In this document: piece by piece, positions 1 to 8,992 of the stretch | How positions within the stretch are numbered: the first letter of the stretch is position 1 | How the letters are laid out: every line of letters starts with the position of its first letter | Assembly (NCBI GenBank): GCA_902776035.1 | Contig: CACYOO010000013.1 | Span: 39,314-103,313 of the forward strand | DNA length: 64,000 bases | Source of the DNA: an uncultured bacterium | GTDB taxonomy: Bacteria; Cyanobacteriota; Vampirovibrionia; Gastranaerophilales; Gastranaerophilaceae | Reading direction: 5' to 3' | Translations under genes and position numbers: made by a program | The notes under the pieces: model-generated | Seen by the model: the letters and a program-made list of their open reading frames with translations, nothing else | What the model was told of the DNA's origin: nothing | The model's database searches: none

Positions 1-21
1 TATTTCTTTTTCTATATCCAT
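1..21 (-). CDS. 5' end of an unidentified gene running off the left edge
   Basis: An ATG on the minus strand at 19-21 is preceded at good spacing by TAGGAG (about 28-33) and opens a frame reading MDIEKEI up to the window edge. Only seven codons are visible, so no function can be given. The ribosome binding site is the main evidence that this is a real start. It lies on the same strand as, and just downstream of, the response regulator gene. Confidence 0.5.
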
Positions 22-91
22 ATTTGCTCCTATGTAACCCTAATTTAATTACTATTGTAATTAATATAATAACATAAAAATCTTATTAAAA

Positions 92-724
92 TTATTCTGC
101 TAAAACTTTTTTAATTGCATAGTTTATAAATTTTTCATCAAGTTCATCACTATACATAGACTGTTTGATAATTTTTTCAAGAGAATATTTATAGAAATTT
201 CTTATTCTTTCATAATCTTTTTCTGACTCTGTTCCATTTTTAATTTGCATTAGCGAATAAAGCAAGTCTTCTTGTATATCAGAGTTTTCCATATTTATAT
301 CAGTTATTTGCTTTTGTAATTTTTCATTAGTTTTTTTTAATTTTTTATTTTTTAAAGCAATTTGCATTTGAACAGATACCCTTGCAACAACTTCATCCGG
401 CTTTATTGGTTTTGTAATATAATCCGCACCACCAATCATTAAGCCGCCTGCAATATATTTGACGTCAGAAAATGCACTTACAAATATTATAGGAATATGT
501 GCTGTTTGATTATCTTTTTTAAGTAGTTTACATAATTGAAATCCGTTAATTTCTGGCATGTTTATATCAAGTAAAATTACACATGGCTGACTTTCTTTTA
601 TAATGTCAAAAGCAAATTTTGGCTTAACTATTGTATCTGTTTTAAAACCCGCTTTTTCTAAAATTACTTTCATTACTCGTAAATTAGTTTCATTATCATC
701 TATTAGCATTACTTTATTTGTCAT
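92..724 (-). CDS. Response regulator, receiver domain with coiled-coil C-terminal tail
   Basis: A CheY-like receiver domain fills roughly residues 1-120: the acidic pair is in LIDDNETN, the phosphoacceptor Asp in LLDINMPEINGF, the Thr/Ser position in FVSAFSD and the Lys in YITKPIKPDE. The wording is close to PleD/RpfG-type receivers. After it come about 90 residues with a charged coiled coil and no recognisable output domain, so it probably acts by protein contact. I placed the start at the internal ATG at 724 because GGAGAAAAGG lies just upstream; an in-frame start at 745 has no such site. The phosphatase and hybrid kinase nearby on the other strand are possible partners, which is inference. 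Confidence 0.85.
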   Translation of the reverse strand: MTNKVMLIDDNETNLRVMKVILEKAGFKTDTIVKPKFAFDIIKESQPCVILLDINMPEINGFQLCKLLKKDNQTAHIPIIFVSAFSDVKYIAGGLMIGGADYITKPIKPDEVVARVSVQMQIALKNKKLKKTNEKLQKQITDINMENSDIQEDLLYSLMQIKNGTESEKDYERIRNFYKYSLEKIIKQSMYSDELDEKFINYAIKKVLAE

Positions 725-917
725 AAAACCTTTTCTCCATAACAAAAATTATATTATAAAAAATTTTTCTAAAAAAGTTAAAAATAAAAATCAAGATATT
801 ATTGGGTTTGAGACACCAATTGTTAAGTTTTGTAAAGTTTTATCATTAAAATGTTATGCTTGGGAATTAAAAAAGTATCAAGGTTAGAAAATAACAATTT
901 TAAGAAAGGAAAATAAA

Positions 918-1001
918 ATGCAACCATTTTTAGTTTATGCAGCAAGTTTACTTATAGCTTATGTTTTAAAAGAAATTTCAGAAGTACAAGAACAATACTA
1001 G
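918..1001 (+). CDS. Hydrophobic microprotein, 27 residues
   Basis: An ATG at 918 follows AAGAAAGGAAAATAAA, a strong Shine-Dalgarno site. The product begins MQPFLVYAASLLIAYVLKEI and ends in a charged, glutamate-rich tail, so it looks like one short membrane helix with a cytoplasmic tail. It is the first of three small genes (918, 1020, 1294) on one strand with short gaps, followed by a terminator. No family is recognised. The binding site and spacing make it more likely real than chance. Confidence 0.55.
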   Translation: MQPFLVYAASLLIAYVLKEISEVQEQY

Positions 1002-1019
1002 TTAAAAGGAGTAAGTTTA

Positions 1020-1253
1020 ATGTTAGATTTATCATTAATTTCCGGCTTAAATCCATATTATAAAGATATTTCCTATTTGAATTTGAGAATAAAAAAAATT
1101 ACATCAACTTCCGACTCAGGAAGTTATGGTGAAAATGTAAATAAAAATACTAACGACATATTGTTAAAATCAAAAGGTGAATATTATGTTTCAGAAGCTG
1201 AAAAAACAGATTTTGAAAAGTATGTAGGAACAATTATTGACGAAGCAGCATAA
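1020..1253 (+). CDS. Small hypothetical protein, 77 residues
   Basis: The gene starts 18 bases after the hydrophobic microprotein and has AAAAGGAG at good spacing before its ATG. The product is soluble, rich in Ser, Asn, Lys and Asp, with no Cys and no membrane segment, and ends in an acidic stretch (SEAEKTDFEKYVGTIIDEAA). I recognise no domain. Its setting between two other small genes with their own ribosome binding sites suggests a co-transcribed unit. Confidence 0.6.
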   Translation: MLDLSLISGLNPYYKDISYLNLRIKKITSTSDSGSYGENVNKNTNDILLKSKGEYYVSEAEKTDFEKYVGTIIDEAA

Positions 1254-1293
1254 ATAGAATATAGACGGTAGTACAATTTAAAAAGGAGAGAAA

Positions 1294-1473
1294 ATGGCAT
1301 ACAAAAGTTACACAAAATTCGAAGAAGCATTAAGAGTAAGTAAAAAAATGAAATATATGAGTTTAATGAATGATATTAACTCGGTAAAGAATTTTTTAGA
1401 GAAATTATTTGCAGCTGCAATGGAGTCATCGCAAACTATAGCTGAACGTGATTACGGAATAAGTTCTTTATAA
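1294..1473 (+). CDS. Small hypothetical helical protein, 59 residues
   Basis: A 59-residue frame begins MAYKSYTKFEEALRVSKKMK, with AAAAGGAGAG ending a few bases before the ATG. It looks largely helical and amphipathic (SVKNFLEKLFAAAMESSQ). No domain is recognised. It is the third gene of the small-gene unit and is followed 30 bases later by a clear terminator, which supports a transcript ending here. Confidence 0.6.
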   Translation: MAYKSYTKFEEALRVSKKMKYMSLMNDINSVKNFLEKLFAAAMESSQTIAERDYGISSL

Positions 1474-1502
1474 ACGTTGTATTATGCAAATAATTTTTAA
1501 AG

Positions 1503-1531
1503 AGAGGTTGATTTTTTAGTCAACCTCTTTT
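1503..1531 (+). terminator. Rho-independent terminator after the small-gene unit
   Basis: A perfect 9-bp stem AGAGGTTGA/TCAACCTCT (1503-1511 with 1520-1528) with an 8-base loop is followed by a short T run. It lies 30 bases after the third small gene. Confidence 0.8.
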
Positions 1532-1642
1532 ACATGATTATAAAAAAATTTTTAATAATTTGTATTAGAAGAAAAAATATTATATTATTGTAAAGTAATA
1601 ATTGGATAAAACAGGATAGTATTTATTAGAAGAAAAATTTAT

Positions 1643-3571
1643 ATGCTTAAGACAGTTAAATCAAGAATTATAGTTTTTACATTAGTAATTTTGCTCATAT
1701 TAACATCAATATTTGGTTTTTTGCTGACTACAGCATGCAACGCAAGTAAAAGAATTGCAGTTAGTAAAACTGATATGACTATTGCATACTATGCAGAGCG
1801 AATGAACAAGTATATAGGTCAGTTGGAAGAAAGTGCCGTCAATCTTTCTTTAATAGGTGAAATATTTTACTATGCATCAAATAACAATCAGGATTTTTTA
1901 AATCATATTGTTCAACATCATTTTAAAGAAAACAAAATTGCCATTGGAGGCGGGTTATTTTATGAACCTTATGTTATAGAACCAAAACAAAAAAGATTTT
2001 GTTCGTATGCTTATCTTAATAAAAATAAGGTCATTGTTGATTCATCATTTAGTAGTGAAAAATATAATTATCTGGGACAAAAATGGTATAAAACTGTAAA
2101 ATCAGGTGTACACAACGGGGAAAATATCGTTTGGACATCTCCATATTTTGACGAATCGGGAACCGGTTCTCTAATGACAACGGTTGGAGTACCTGTTAGA
2201 AATCATAAAGGTGTATTTATCGGAATGTCAACTGCTGATTGGGTTTTGGATTCAATAATTTCTAGGATGTCAGATATAAAACCTACTCCAAAAAGTATTG
2301 TTCTATTTGCAGATGAAAAAAATGATTATGTCATTGCTTTAAATGATATTATAAATGATGGAGAAAATTTTGTAGGAAAACCTTTAAGTTCATTACCGTG
2401 GTATAAAAATACATTAAAAAATAAAGATTATTATGTTTACGATAACCATAAATATATTATATTCATAAAAGAACTTGATAATAATATGTTTTTAATCGTT
2501 AGTGTTCCTGAAGATGAGCTTTTTGCAAAAGTTAGAAAACATATCCATGTTTTATTTATAAATTTCATTATATCTTGTTTGTTAATAGCCGGTTTTATAT
2601 ATTTAACGCTTTCCAAAAATGTTAATAAACCAATAAAATATTTAAGAAAAACTGCATTAGAAATTGGTGCAGGAAATTTGGATAAAAAAATGGAAATAGA
2701 AAGTCCGTTAGAATTTGCAGAGTTAGCTCAATCTTTTAATAAAATGACACAAGATATTAAAGAGTATATTACACGGCTTAATAAAGAAACTGCAGAAAAG
2801 AAGAAAATGGAGTCAGAATTAAATATTGCAAAGGCAATCCAGCTTTCATCTTTACCAAATATTTTTCCGCCATACGCTAATAGAAATGAATTCGATATTT
2901 ATGCATCTATGAGCACTGCAAAAGAAGTAGGCGGAGATTTTTACGATTTCTTTTTTACATCAGACAATAAATTTTCTTTTCTCATTGCTGATGTTTCAGG
3001 TAAAGGTATACCTGCTGCATTATTTATGATGAAAACAAGTATGTTAATAAAAAACCTTGCCGGTGTCAGCACTAATGCCGAAGAACTTATAACTAAAGTA
3101 AACCAAAACCTATGTCAAACTAATACTCAAGGTTTCTTTGTAACATTGTTTTATGGAGTATTAGATACTGAAACAGGTGAAATAGAATATATTAATGCCG
3201 GACATAATTCACCTTTAATAAAAAGAGAAAATGAGGAATTTGAATATTTAAAACAAGAACACGACTTGGTTTTAGGTGCTATGGATGGTATACAATATCA
3301 TATTCAACATGAAAAATTACAAAAAGGTGATTTTATATTCCTATATACTGATGGTGTTACAGAAGCACTAAATAAGGAACAAAAGCTATATGGTGATGCA
3401 AATTTAAAAAACACTTTAAATAACATTAAAAATGAAAACCTAGAAGTTCAGAGTATTATATCGGAAGTCAAAAATAATCTGGATGAATATACACAAGGAG
3501 AGGAGCAGGCAGATGATATAACAATGCTTGTTTTAAAATATAATGGGGTTAATCAAGTTACAATCGGTTAA
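1643..3571 (+). CDS. Membrane sensor phosphatase: Cache-type sensor, HAMP, SpoIIE/RsbU PP2C domain
   Basis: The protein has 642 residues. A membrane helix lies at about 8-30 and a second at about 300-322, enclosing a roughly 270-residue extracytoplasmic region of the double-Cache type. A HAMP linker follows, then a helical linker (ELNIAKAIQLSSLPNIFPP) and a PP2C-like SpoIIE domain. Metal-site motifs are visible: EVGGDFYDFF, DVSGKGIPAALF, NAGHNSPLI, LYTDGVTEA and QADDITMLVL. Such proteins dephosphorylate a Ser/Thr on an anti-anti-sigma protein or a similar partner when a ligand binds outside. No STAS or anti-sigma gene is in the window. The hybrid kinase starts 36 bases downstream on the same strand, so co-expression is likely. 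Confidence 0.9.
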   Translation: MLKTVKSRIIVFTLVILLILTSIFGFLLTTACNASKRIAVSKTDMTIAYYAERMNKYIGQLEESAVNLSLIGEIFYYASNNNQDFLNHIVQHHFKENKIAIGGGLFYEPYVIEPKQKRFCSYAYLNKNKVIVDSSFSSEKYNYLGQKWYKTVKSGVHNGENIVWTSPYFDESGTGSLMTTVGVPVRNHKGVFIGMSTADWVLDSIISRMSDIKPTPKSIVLFADEKNDYVIALNDIINDGENFVGKPLSSLPWYKNTLKNKDYYVYDNHKYIIFIKELDNNMFLIVSVPEDELFAKVRKHIHVLFINFIISCLLIAGFIYLTLSKNVNKPIKYLRKTALEIGAGNLDKKMEIESPLEFAELAQSFNKMTQDIKEYITRLNKETAEKKKMESELNIAKAIQLSSLPNIFPPYANRNEFDIYASMSTAKEVGGDFYDFFFTSDNKFSFLIADVSGKGIPAALFMMKTSMLIKNLAGVSTNAEELITKVNQNLCQTNTQGFFVTLFYGVLDTETGEIEYINAGHNSPLIKRENEEFEYLKQEHDLVLGAMDGIQYHIQHEKLQKGDFIFLYTDGVTEALNKEQKLYGDANLKNTLNNIKNENLEVQSIISEVKNNLDEYTQGEEQADDITMLVLKYNGVNQVTIG

Positions 3572-3607
3572 TACAATTTTCGTTTACGCATATAGAGGGT
3601 AAGTAGT

Positions 3608-6331
3608 ATGAAAAAAACAGATTATGAAAAAAAGGGGAAGTTATTCGAAAATTGGCTTAATTCAACAACAGGTTATATATTTATAAAAAATCTTGACGGT
3701 ATATATGAAAGCGTATCTATAGAAAATGCACATTTGATGGGTGTCAACTCTGTAGATGAAGTTATAGGGAAAAACGATTATGAACTTTATCCTAAAGAAA
3801 TAGCAGAATCTTTTATAAGAGAAGATGAAGAAATAAAAAAGTATAGGCAATCTCGTTTGTATGAAACTGTTCATGAACATACTAAAAAAGGAAGAATAGT
3901 TTTAGAAACAGTAAAATCTCCTATATTTGATAAAGATGGAAATATTATTGGCATACAGGGAATTTCAAAAGATGTAACGCTAATAAAAGAATTAACTCAA
4001 GAAGTATTTGAGCAGAGTATGCAATTAAATGCTATTTTTGATAATATTCCGCCGGCTGTTTGGTTTACGGATAAAGACGGAAAATGCATCATGGTAAATA
4101 AAACTTTTGAAATTTTCTATGATGTTAAACAAGAAAATCTTATAGGAAAAGACTTAAAACAAATTTTACTTGAAAAAAAAATAATCTCAAAAACAACTGC
4201 AAAAAATTTGACTGTCGATAATTTAGATATAATGAACAACAATAAAAAAATATTTAAAGATATTTTTATGAGAATAAACGGTCATAATAAAATTACAGAA
4301 ATATACAAATCACCTATGTATGATGCTGTTGGAAATTTTCAGGGAATATTAGGACTTTCCTTTGATATTACAAGGAGAGTTCAAGCAGAAAGAAAGCTAA
4401 CAAGAGCAAAGAAAAATGCAGAAAAAGCAAATAAAGCAAAAAGTAGTTTTTTGGCAAATATGAGTCATGAAATAAGAACTCCGATGAATGGAATAATGGG
4501 TTTTATACAACTTTTATCAGATACAAAACTTGATTCGGAACAGAAGGATTATGTAAATGAAATTAAAAACTCCTCTGAAATATTATTGGCACTATTAAAT
4601 AATATATTGGATTTGTCAAAAATCGAAGCCGGTAAAATGCAGCTTGAAAATATAGAATTTAATTTGAGGCATGTGCTTGAGGATATTGGAACATTATCGT
4701 CTTCAAATGTATTTGAAAAAAATCTTGAAATAAATGTTTTTTGTAATACTGATATACCTGAAACTTTGATAGGTGATACTACAAAATTAAAACAAGTTTT
4801 AAATAATTTTGTTAATAACTCAATAAAATTTACTGAAAAAGGTGAAATTAATATTATTGCAGAATTAGTTAAAAAAAATAAAGAAAAGGCAACCGTAAAA
4901 ATTTCAATATCCGATACGGGAGTAGGTATTTCAAAAGAAAATCAAGAAAAAGTATTTGGGGCATTTATACAGGAAGATGCTTCAATTACAAGAAAATATG
5001 GAGGAACAGGACTCGGACTTGCTATTTCAAAAGATATAATAAATCTTATGAATGGTAAAATAGAGTTGAAATCTGCACCTAAAAAAGGTACAACGTTTTC
5101 ATTTATAATTGATTTCGATTATAAGGAAGATGCAAAACTTGATGAAATTGAAAAAAATAATTTATCAGGTTTAAAAATATTAGCTTTTTATGAAAATGCA
5201 AATGGTCGTAAAGCTTTGAGTGAATACTTGAAAAGGGAAGATTGTTATATAACTTGTGTATCAAGTACAAATGATGCGATGCAAAAAATTGAAACAGAAG
5301 AAAATTTCGATGTAATTATATCGGATTACAAAACAACTAATACTAAAGGATTAGATTTCACTAAAAATTTAAAAAAAATAAAAAAATATGAAAATGTGCC
5401 ATTTATTTTTATTTCATCAAGAAAAGATTATAAGCAATTTGAAAATAACGAACTAGTTGATGGATACATCCCAAAACCAGTACGAAAAGATGATTTAATT
5501 AAATGTATTAAATTGGTTATAAATAACGATAAAAAGCAAATAATCAGTATAGATGATATTATTTGTAAAACAGGAAATAAGAATATAAAAATTCTTCTTG
5601 TAGAAGATAATCCTACAAACCAAAAATTAACTGAAAAAATGCTTCAAAAAGCAGGTTTTTCTTGTAATATATCTTCAAATGGCAAAGAAGCTTTATCTGC
5701 ATTAAAATCAACAAAATATGATTTAGTCTTTATGGATTGTCAAATGCCCGTTATGGACGGTTATACCGCAACTATGAAGATAAGACGGCGTAAGGAATTA
5801 AAAGATTTACCAATCATTGCACTTACGGCAAATGCAATGAATTCTGATTTCAACAAATGTATTGATGCAGGTATGAACGATTATTTGACAAAACCTCTAA
5901 AATATGATGACTTGATTAGTAAAATTCAGAAATACGCTAATTTAAATGAAGATTGTGAAAAAATAAAATCTCCGGATAAAAAAGAACAAGGTATCGAGCA
6001 AGGGAAAGAATATGAACGTGTTGTAGAATTAATAAAATCGGAACTTGAATTTGATGAAGAAATAATATATGAAATTTTAAATGATTTTTTGAATGACACT
6101 GAAACTCAATTAATAAGATTAAAAGAAGAAGTAATCCAAAAGAATTATTCTCAAGTTGCAGAAATAGCACATTCAATAAAAGGAGCATCAGGAAATCTGC
6201 GAATAAATACCTTGTATGAAATGGCAAAAAAGATAGAATTCATGGGGAAAAAGAAAGAACTTACAGAGGCATTGCCTGCCATAAACGATATTTCTGAATA
6301 TATTAAACTGTTAAAATATACCGATAAGTAA
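3608..6331 (+). CDS. Hybrid histidine kinase (PAS-PAS-HisKA-HATPase-REC-REC-HPt)
   Basis: The protein has 907 residues and no membrane segment. Two PAS domains lie at about 15-125 and 140-255 (NLDGIYESVS, GIQGISKDVT, GILGLSFDIT). HisKA follows, with the phospho-His at residue 287 in MSHEIRTPMNG, then HATPase (NNFVNNSIKFTEKG, DTGVGISKE, GGTGLGLAISK). The first receiver (about 520-645) keeps an Asp at 573 (SDYK) but lacks the usual acidic pair. The second has LVEDNPTN, Asp710 in FMDCQMPVMDG and a Lys in YLTKPLK. A C-terminal HPt carries His855 in AHSIKGASGN. This is a complete intramolecular phosphorelay of the BarA/ArcB layout. AGAGGGTAAGTAGT precedes the ATG. The final target is not apparent. 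Confidence 0.92.
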   Translation: MKKTDYEKKGKLFENWLNSTTGYIFIKNLDGIYESVSIENAHLMGVNSVDEVIGKNDYELYPKEIAESFIREDEEIKKYRQSRLYETVHEHTKKGRIVLETVKSPIFDKDGNIIGIQGISKDVTLIKELTQEVFEQSMQLNAIFDNIPPAVWFTDKDGKCIMVNKTFEIFYDVKQENLIGKDLKQILLEKKIISKTTAKNLTVDNLDIMNNNKKIFKDIFMRINGHNKITEIYKSPMYDAVGNFQGILGLSFDITRRVQAERKLTRAKKNAEKANKAKSSFLANMSHEIRTPMNGIMGFIQLLSDTKLDSEQKDYVNEIKNSSEILLALLNNILDLSKIEAGKMQLENIEFNLRHVLEDIGTLSSSNVFEKNLEINVFCNTDIPETLIGDTTKLKQVLNNFVNNSIKFTEKGEINIIAELVKKNKEKATVKISISDTGVGISKENQEKVFGAFIQEDASITRKYGGTGLGLAISKDIINLMNGKIELKSAPKKGTTFSFIIDFDYKEDAKLDEIEKNNLSGLKILAFYENANGRKALSEYLKREDCYITCVSSTNDAMQKIETEENFDVIISDYKTTNTKGLDFTKNLKKIKKYENVPFIFISSRKDYKQFENNELVDGYIPKPVRKDDLIKCIKLVINNDKKQIISIDDIICKTGNKNIKILLVEDNPTNQKLTEKMLQKAGFSCNISSNGKEALSALKSTKYDLVFMDCQMPVMDGYTATMKIRRRKELKDLPIIALTANAMNSDFNKCIDAGMNDYLTKPLKYDDLISKIQKYANLNEDCEKIKSPDKKEQGIEQGKEYERVVELIKSELEFDEEIIYEILNDFLNDTETQLIRLKEEVIQKNYSQVAEIAHSIKGASGNLRINTLYEMAKKIEFMGKKKELTEALPAINDISEYIKLLKYTDK

Positions 6332-6396
6332 TGCATTAAAGTATTAGTTGAAATGTGAAAATTTGTCGTCATACTGAACACTCTGCCGAGCAAAAA

Positions 6397-6487
6397 TTGA
6401 CTAAATGTCAAGTTTTGCGAGAGGTAAGAACCCGCAGGGTTCGACTCAAAAATATAAATCTCAAAACTATTTTTTGTGGAAACGGCG
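6397..6487. repeat. Direct repeat copy 1 of a 91-bp ssrA 3'-flank duplication
   Basis: These 91 bases are repeated without a visible change at 6501-6591, offset by 104 bases. The unit ends in the last bases of the tmRNA gene (GGAAACGGCG on the plus strand) and contains a short palindrome GAACCC-GCA-GGGTTC. The 13-base spacer between copies resembles bases just before copy 1 (CTCTGCC), so the true duplicated unit may be slightly longer. Confidence 0.9.
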
Positions 6488-6500
6488 ACTCTGCCAAAAG

Positions 6501-6591
6501 TTGACTAAATGTCAAGTTTTGCGAGAGGTAAGAACCCGCAGGGTTCGACTCAAAAATATAAATCTCAAAACTATTTTTTGTGGAAACGGCG
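6501..6591. repeat. Direct repeat copy 2, overlapping the tmRNA 3' end
   Basis: This is the second 91-bp copy. Its right end, 6581-6591, is part of the mature tmRNA sequence (the 3' acceptor strand), so copy 1 carries a detached piece of the tmRNA end. It could be a simple tandem duplication or a remnant of site-specific integration at ssrA. Confidence 0.9.
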
Positions 6592-6978
6592 GGAGTCGAA
6601 CCCGCGTCCAAAAAGGATAAAAACAAATCTCTACGAGTGTATTCATTATTTGCTCAACTAAATCGGGAAATGAAAAACCTTATAATTTAGCCAAAGTCTT
6701 TTATCGTGATACGCACTCCAACTGTTATCTTGATACGGCTACAGTCATTACCGTACTGCAACTTGCATGGTGGCTCAATATTAATCGGCAAGCTGGACTA
6801 ATATCAAGGCTGAACTGCGGAACTTAATCTACGCAGCAAGAGCTCTTGCTCTTGAGAAATCAGCTGCTATAACATTATTGTTAGCACTTAATTTGTTTTG
6901 CTCGTTGATAACCGAGAACAGCTCTCGGACTCGCAACCCGCTTCCATCAAACATTCTGTCAAAATCCAAAACGTCCCC
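6581..6978 (-). ncRNA. ssrA: Transfer-messenger RNA (tmRNA)
   Basis: Read on the minus strand, the 5' end GGGGACG pairs with the 3' CGTTTCC to form a 7-bp tRNA-like acceptor stem with two G-U pairs, followed by discriminator A. The 5' part has the typical TTTTGGATTTTGACAG segment, and the 3' part has a T arm (CGGGTTCGACTCCCG). A resume codon GCT at 6885 opens a tag frame reading ANNNVIAADFSRARALAA and ending in TAG at 6829-6831. The ALAA end is the classic ClpXP-type degron. CCA is not encoded. tmRNA with SmpB frees stalled ribosomes and tags the unfinished protein for proteolysis. Ends are predicted from pairing; about 398 nt. Confidence 0.95.
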
Positions 6979-7000
6979 ACGAAAACTCTATGCAATATAT

Positions 7001-7029
7001 ATTATTTACTACATTTTAAAAGTTGTCAA
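7001..7029 (-). promoter_or_regulatory. Promoter of ssrA
   Basis: On the minus strand, TTGACA (7024-7029) is separated by 17 bases from AATAAT (7001-7006), a near-consensus housekeeping promoter. The expected start is about 15 bases before the mature tmRNA 5' end, consistent with later processing by RNase P. Confidence 0.75.
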
Positions 7030-7042
7030 TATCAGAAAAAAA

Positions 7043-7435
7043 TCACTTTTTTGTTGCAGCTTTTAATCTTGCTAAAGCCCTTGATAATGCTGCCTCTGCA
7101 CGTTTTGCATCTATATCAGCATTATGTTCTGCTAATCTTGCTTCAGCTCTTTTTTTCGCTTCATTTGCTCTTGCTACATCTATATCGTTACCTGATTCTC
7201 CAGCATCAGTCAGGATAATGGCTTCATTATCTTTGAATTGAAAAATACCCCCCATTGTTGTGAAATACTTTTCTCCGCTATCCTGAATAACTTTGGTAAC
7301 TCCAATTTTTAATGATGCCATTATTGGCTCATGATTTTTTAATATACCAAACTCACCGGCTGTACCTTGCAGATATATCTCATTTACATCTTCATCAAAT
7401 ATGTTTTTTTCATGTGTAATTATCTTTAGATGCAT
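7043..7435 (-). CDS. atpC: F1F0 ATP synthase epsilon subunit
   Basis: The 130-residue product has the epsilon N-terminal beta-sandwich (GTAGEFGILKNHEPIMASLK) and a C-terminal helical hairpin rich in Ala, Lys and Arg. In the F1 sector epsilon sits on gamma, couples rotation and restrains ATP hydrolysis. GGAGATATAGATT precedes the ATG. It follows atpD by 17 bases on the same strand, so the pair is one operon. No other ATP synthase gene is in the window. Confidence 0.95.
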   Translation of the reverse strand: MHLKIITHEKNIFDEDVNEIYLQGTAGEFGILKNHEPIMASLKIGVTKVIQDSGEKYFTTMGGIFQFKDNEAIILTDAGESGNDIDVARANEAKKRAEARLAEHNADIDAKRAEAALSRALARLKAATKK

Positions 7436-7452
7436 AATCTATATCTCCAATA

Positions 7453-8865
<1,413 letters not shown>

Positions 8866-8957
8866 TTATTTACCTATTAAAATAATTCTATAATAAACAT
8901 TTTTATTTTTCAAATGACTTATTTTAAATGCTAACGATTTAAACTAAAAATTTTATT

Positions 8958-8986
8958 TTGTCAGCACATTTTTTACATGATATAAT
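8958..8986 (+). promoter_or_regulatory. Promoter placing transcription start at the ATG of the sensor kinase
   Basis: TTGTCA (8958-8963), a 17-base spacer and TATAAT (8981-8986) precede the ATG at 8993 by only 6 bases. The predicted transcript starts at or beside the start codon, so the mRNA would be leaderless. No Shine-Dalgarno site is present. Confidence 0.65.
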
Positions 8987-8992
8987 TTTTCT

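Noticed and set aside
603..887. 94-codon plus-strand ORF overlapping the response regulator
   Set aside because: It mostly lies antisense to a clear receiver domain; the composition is not protein-like.
6397..6591. Two direct repeats as a CRISPR array
   Set aside because: Only two 91-base units with a 13-base spacer; far from CRISPR repeat sizes and no cas genes.
6405..6626. ORFs of about 71 codons on both strands over the ssrA 3' end
   Set aside because: They are created by the 91-bp duplication and the tmRNA sequence itself; no ribosome binding site.
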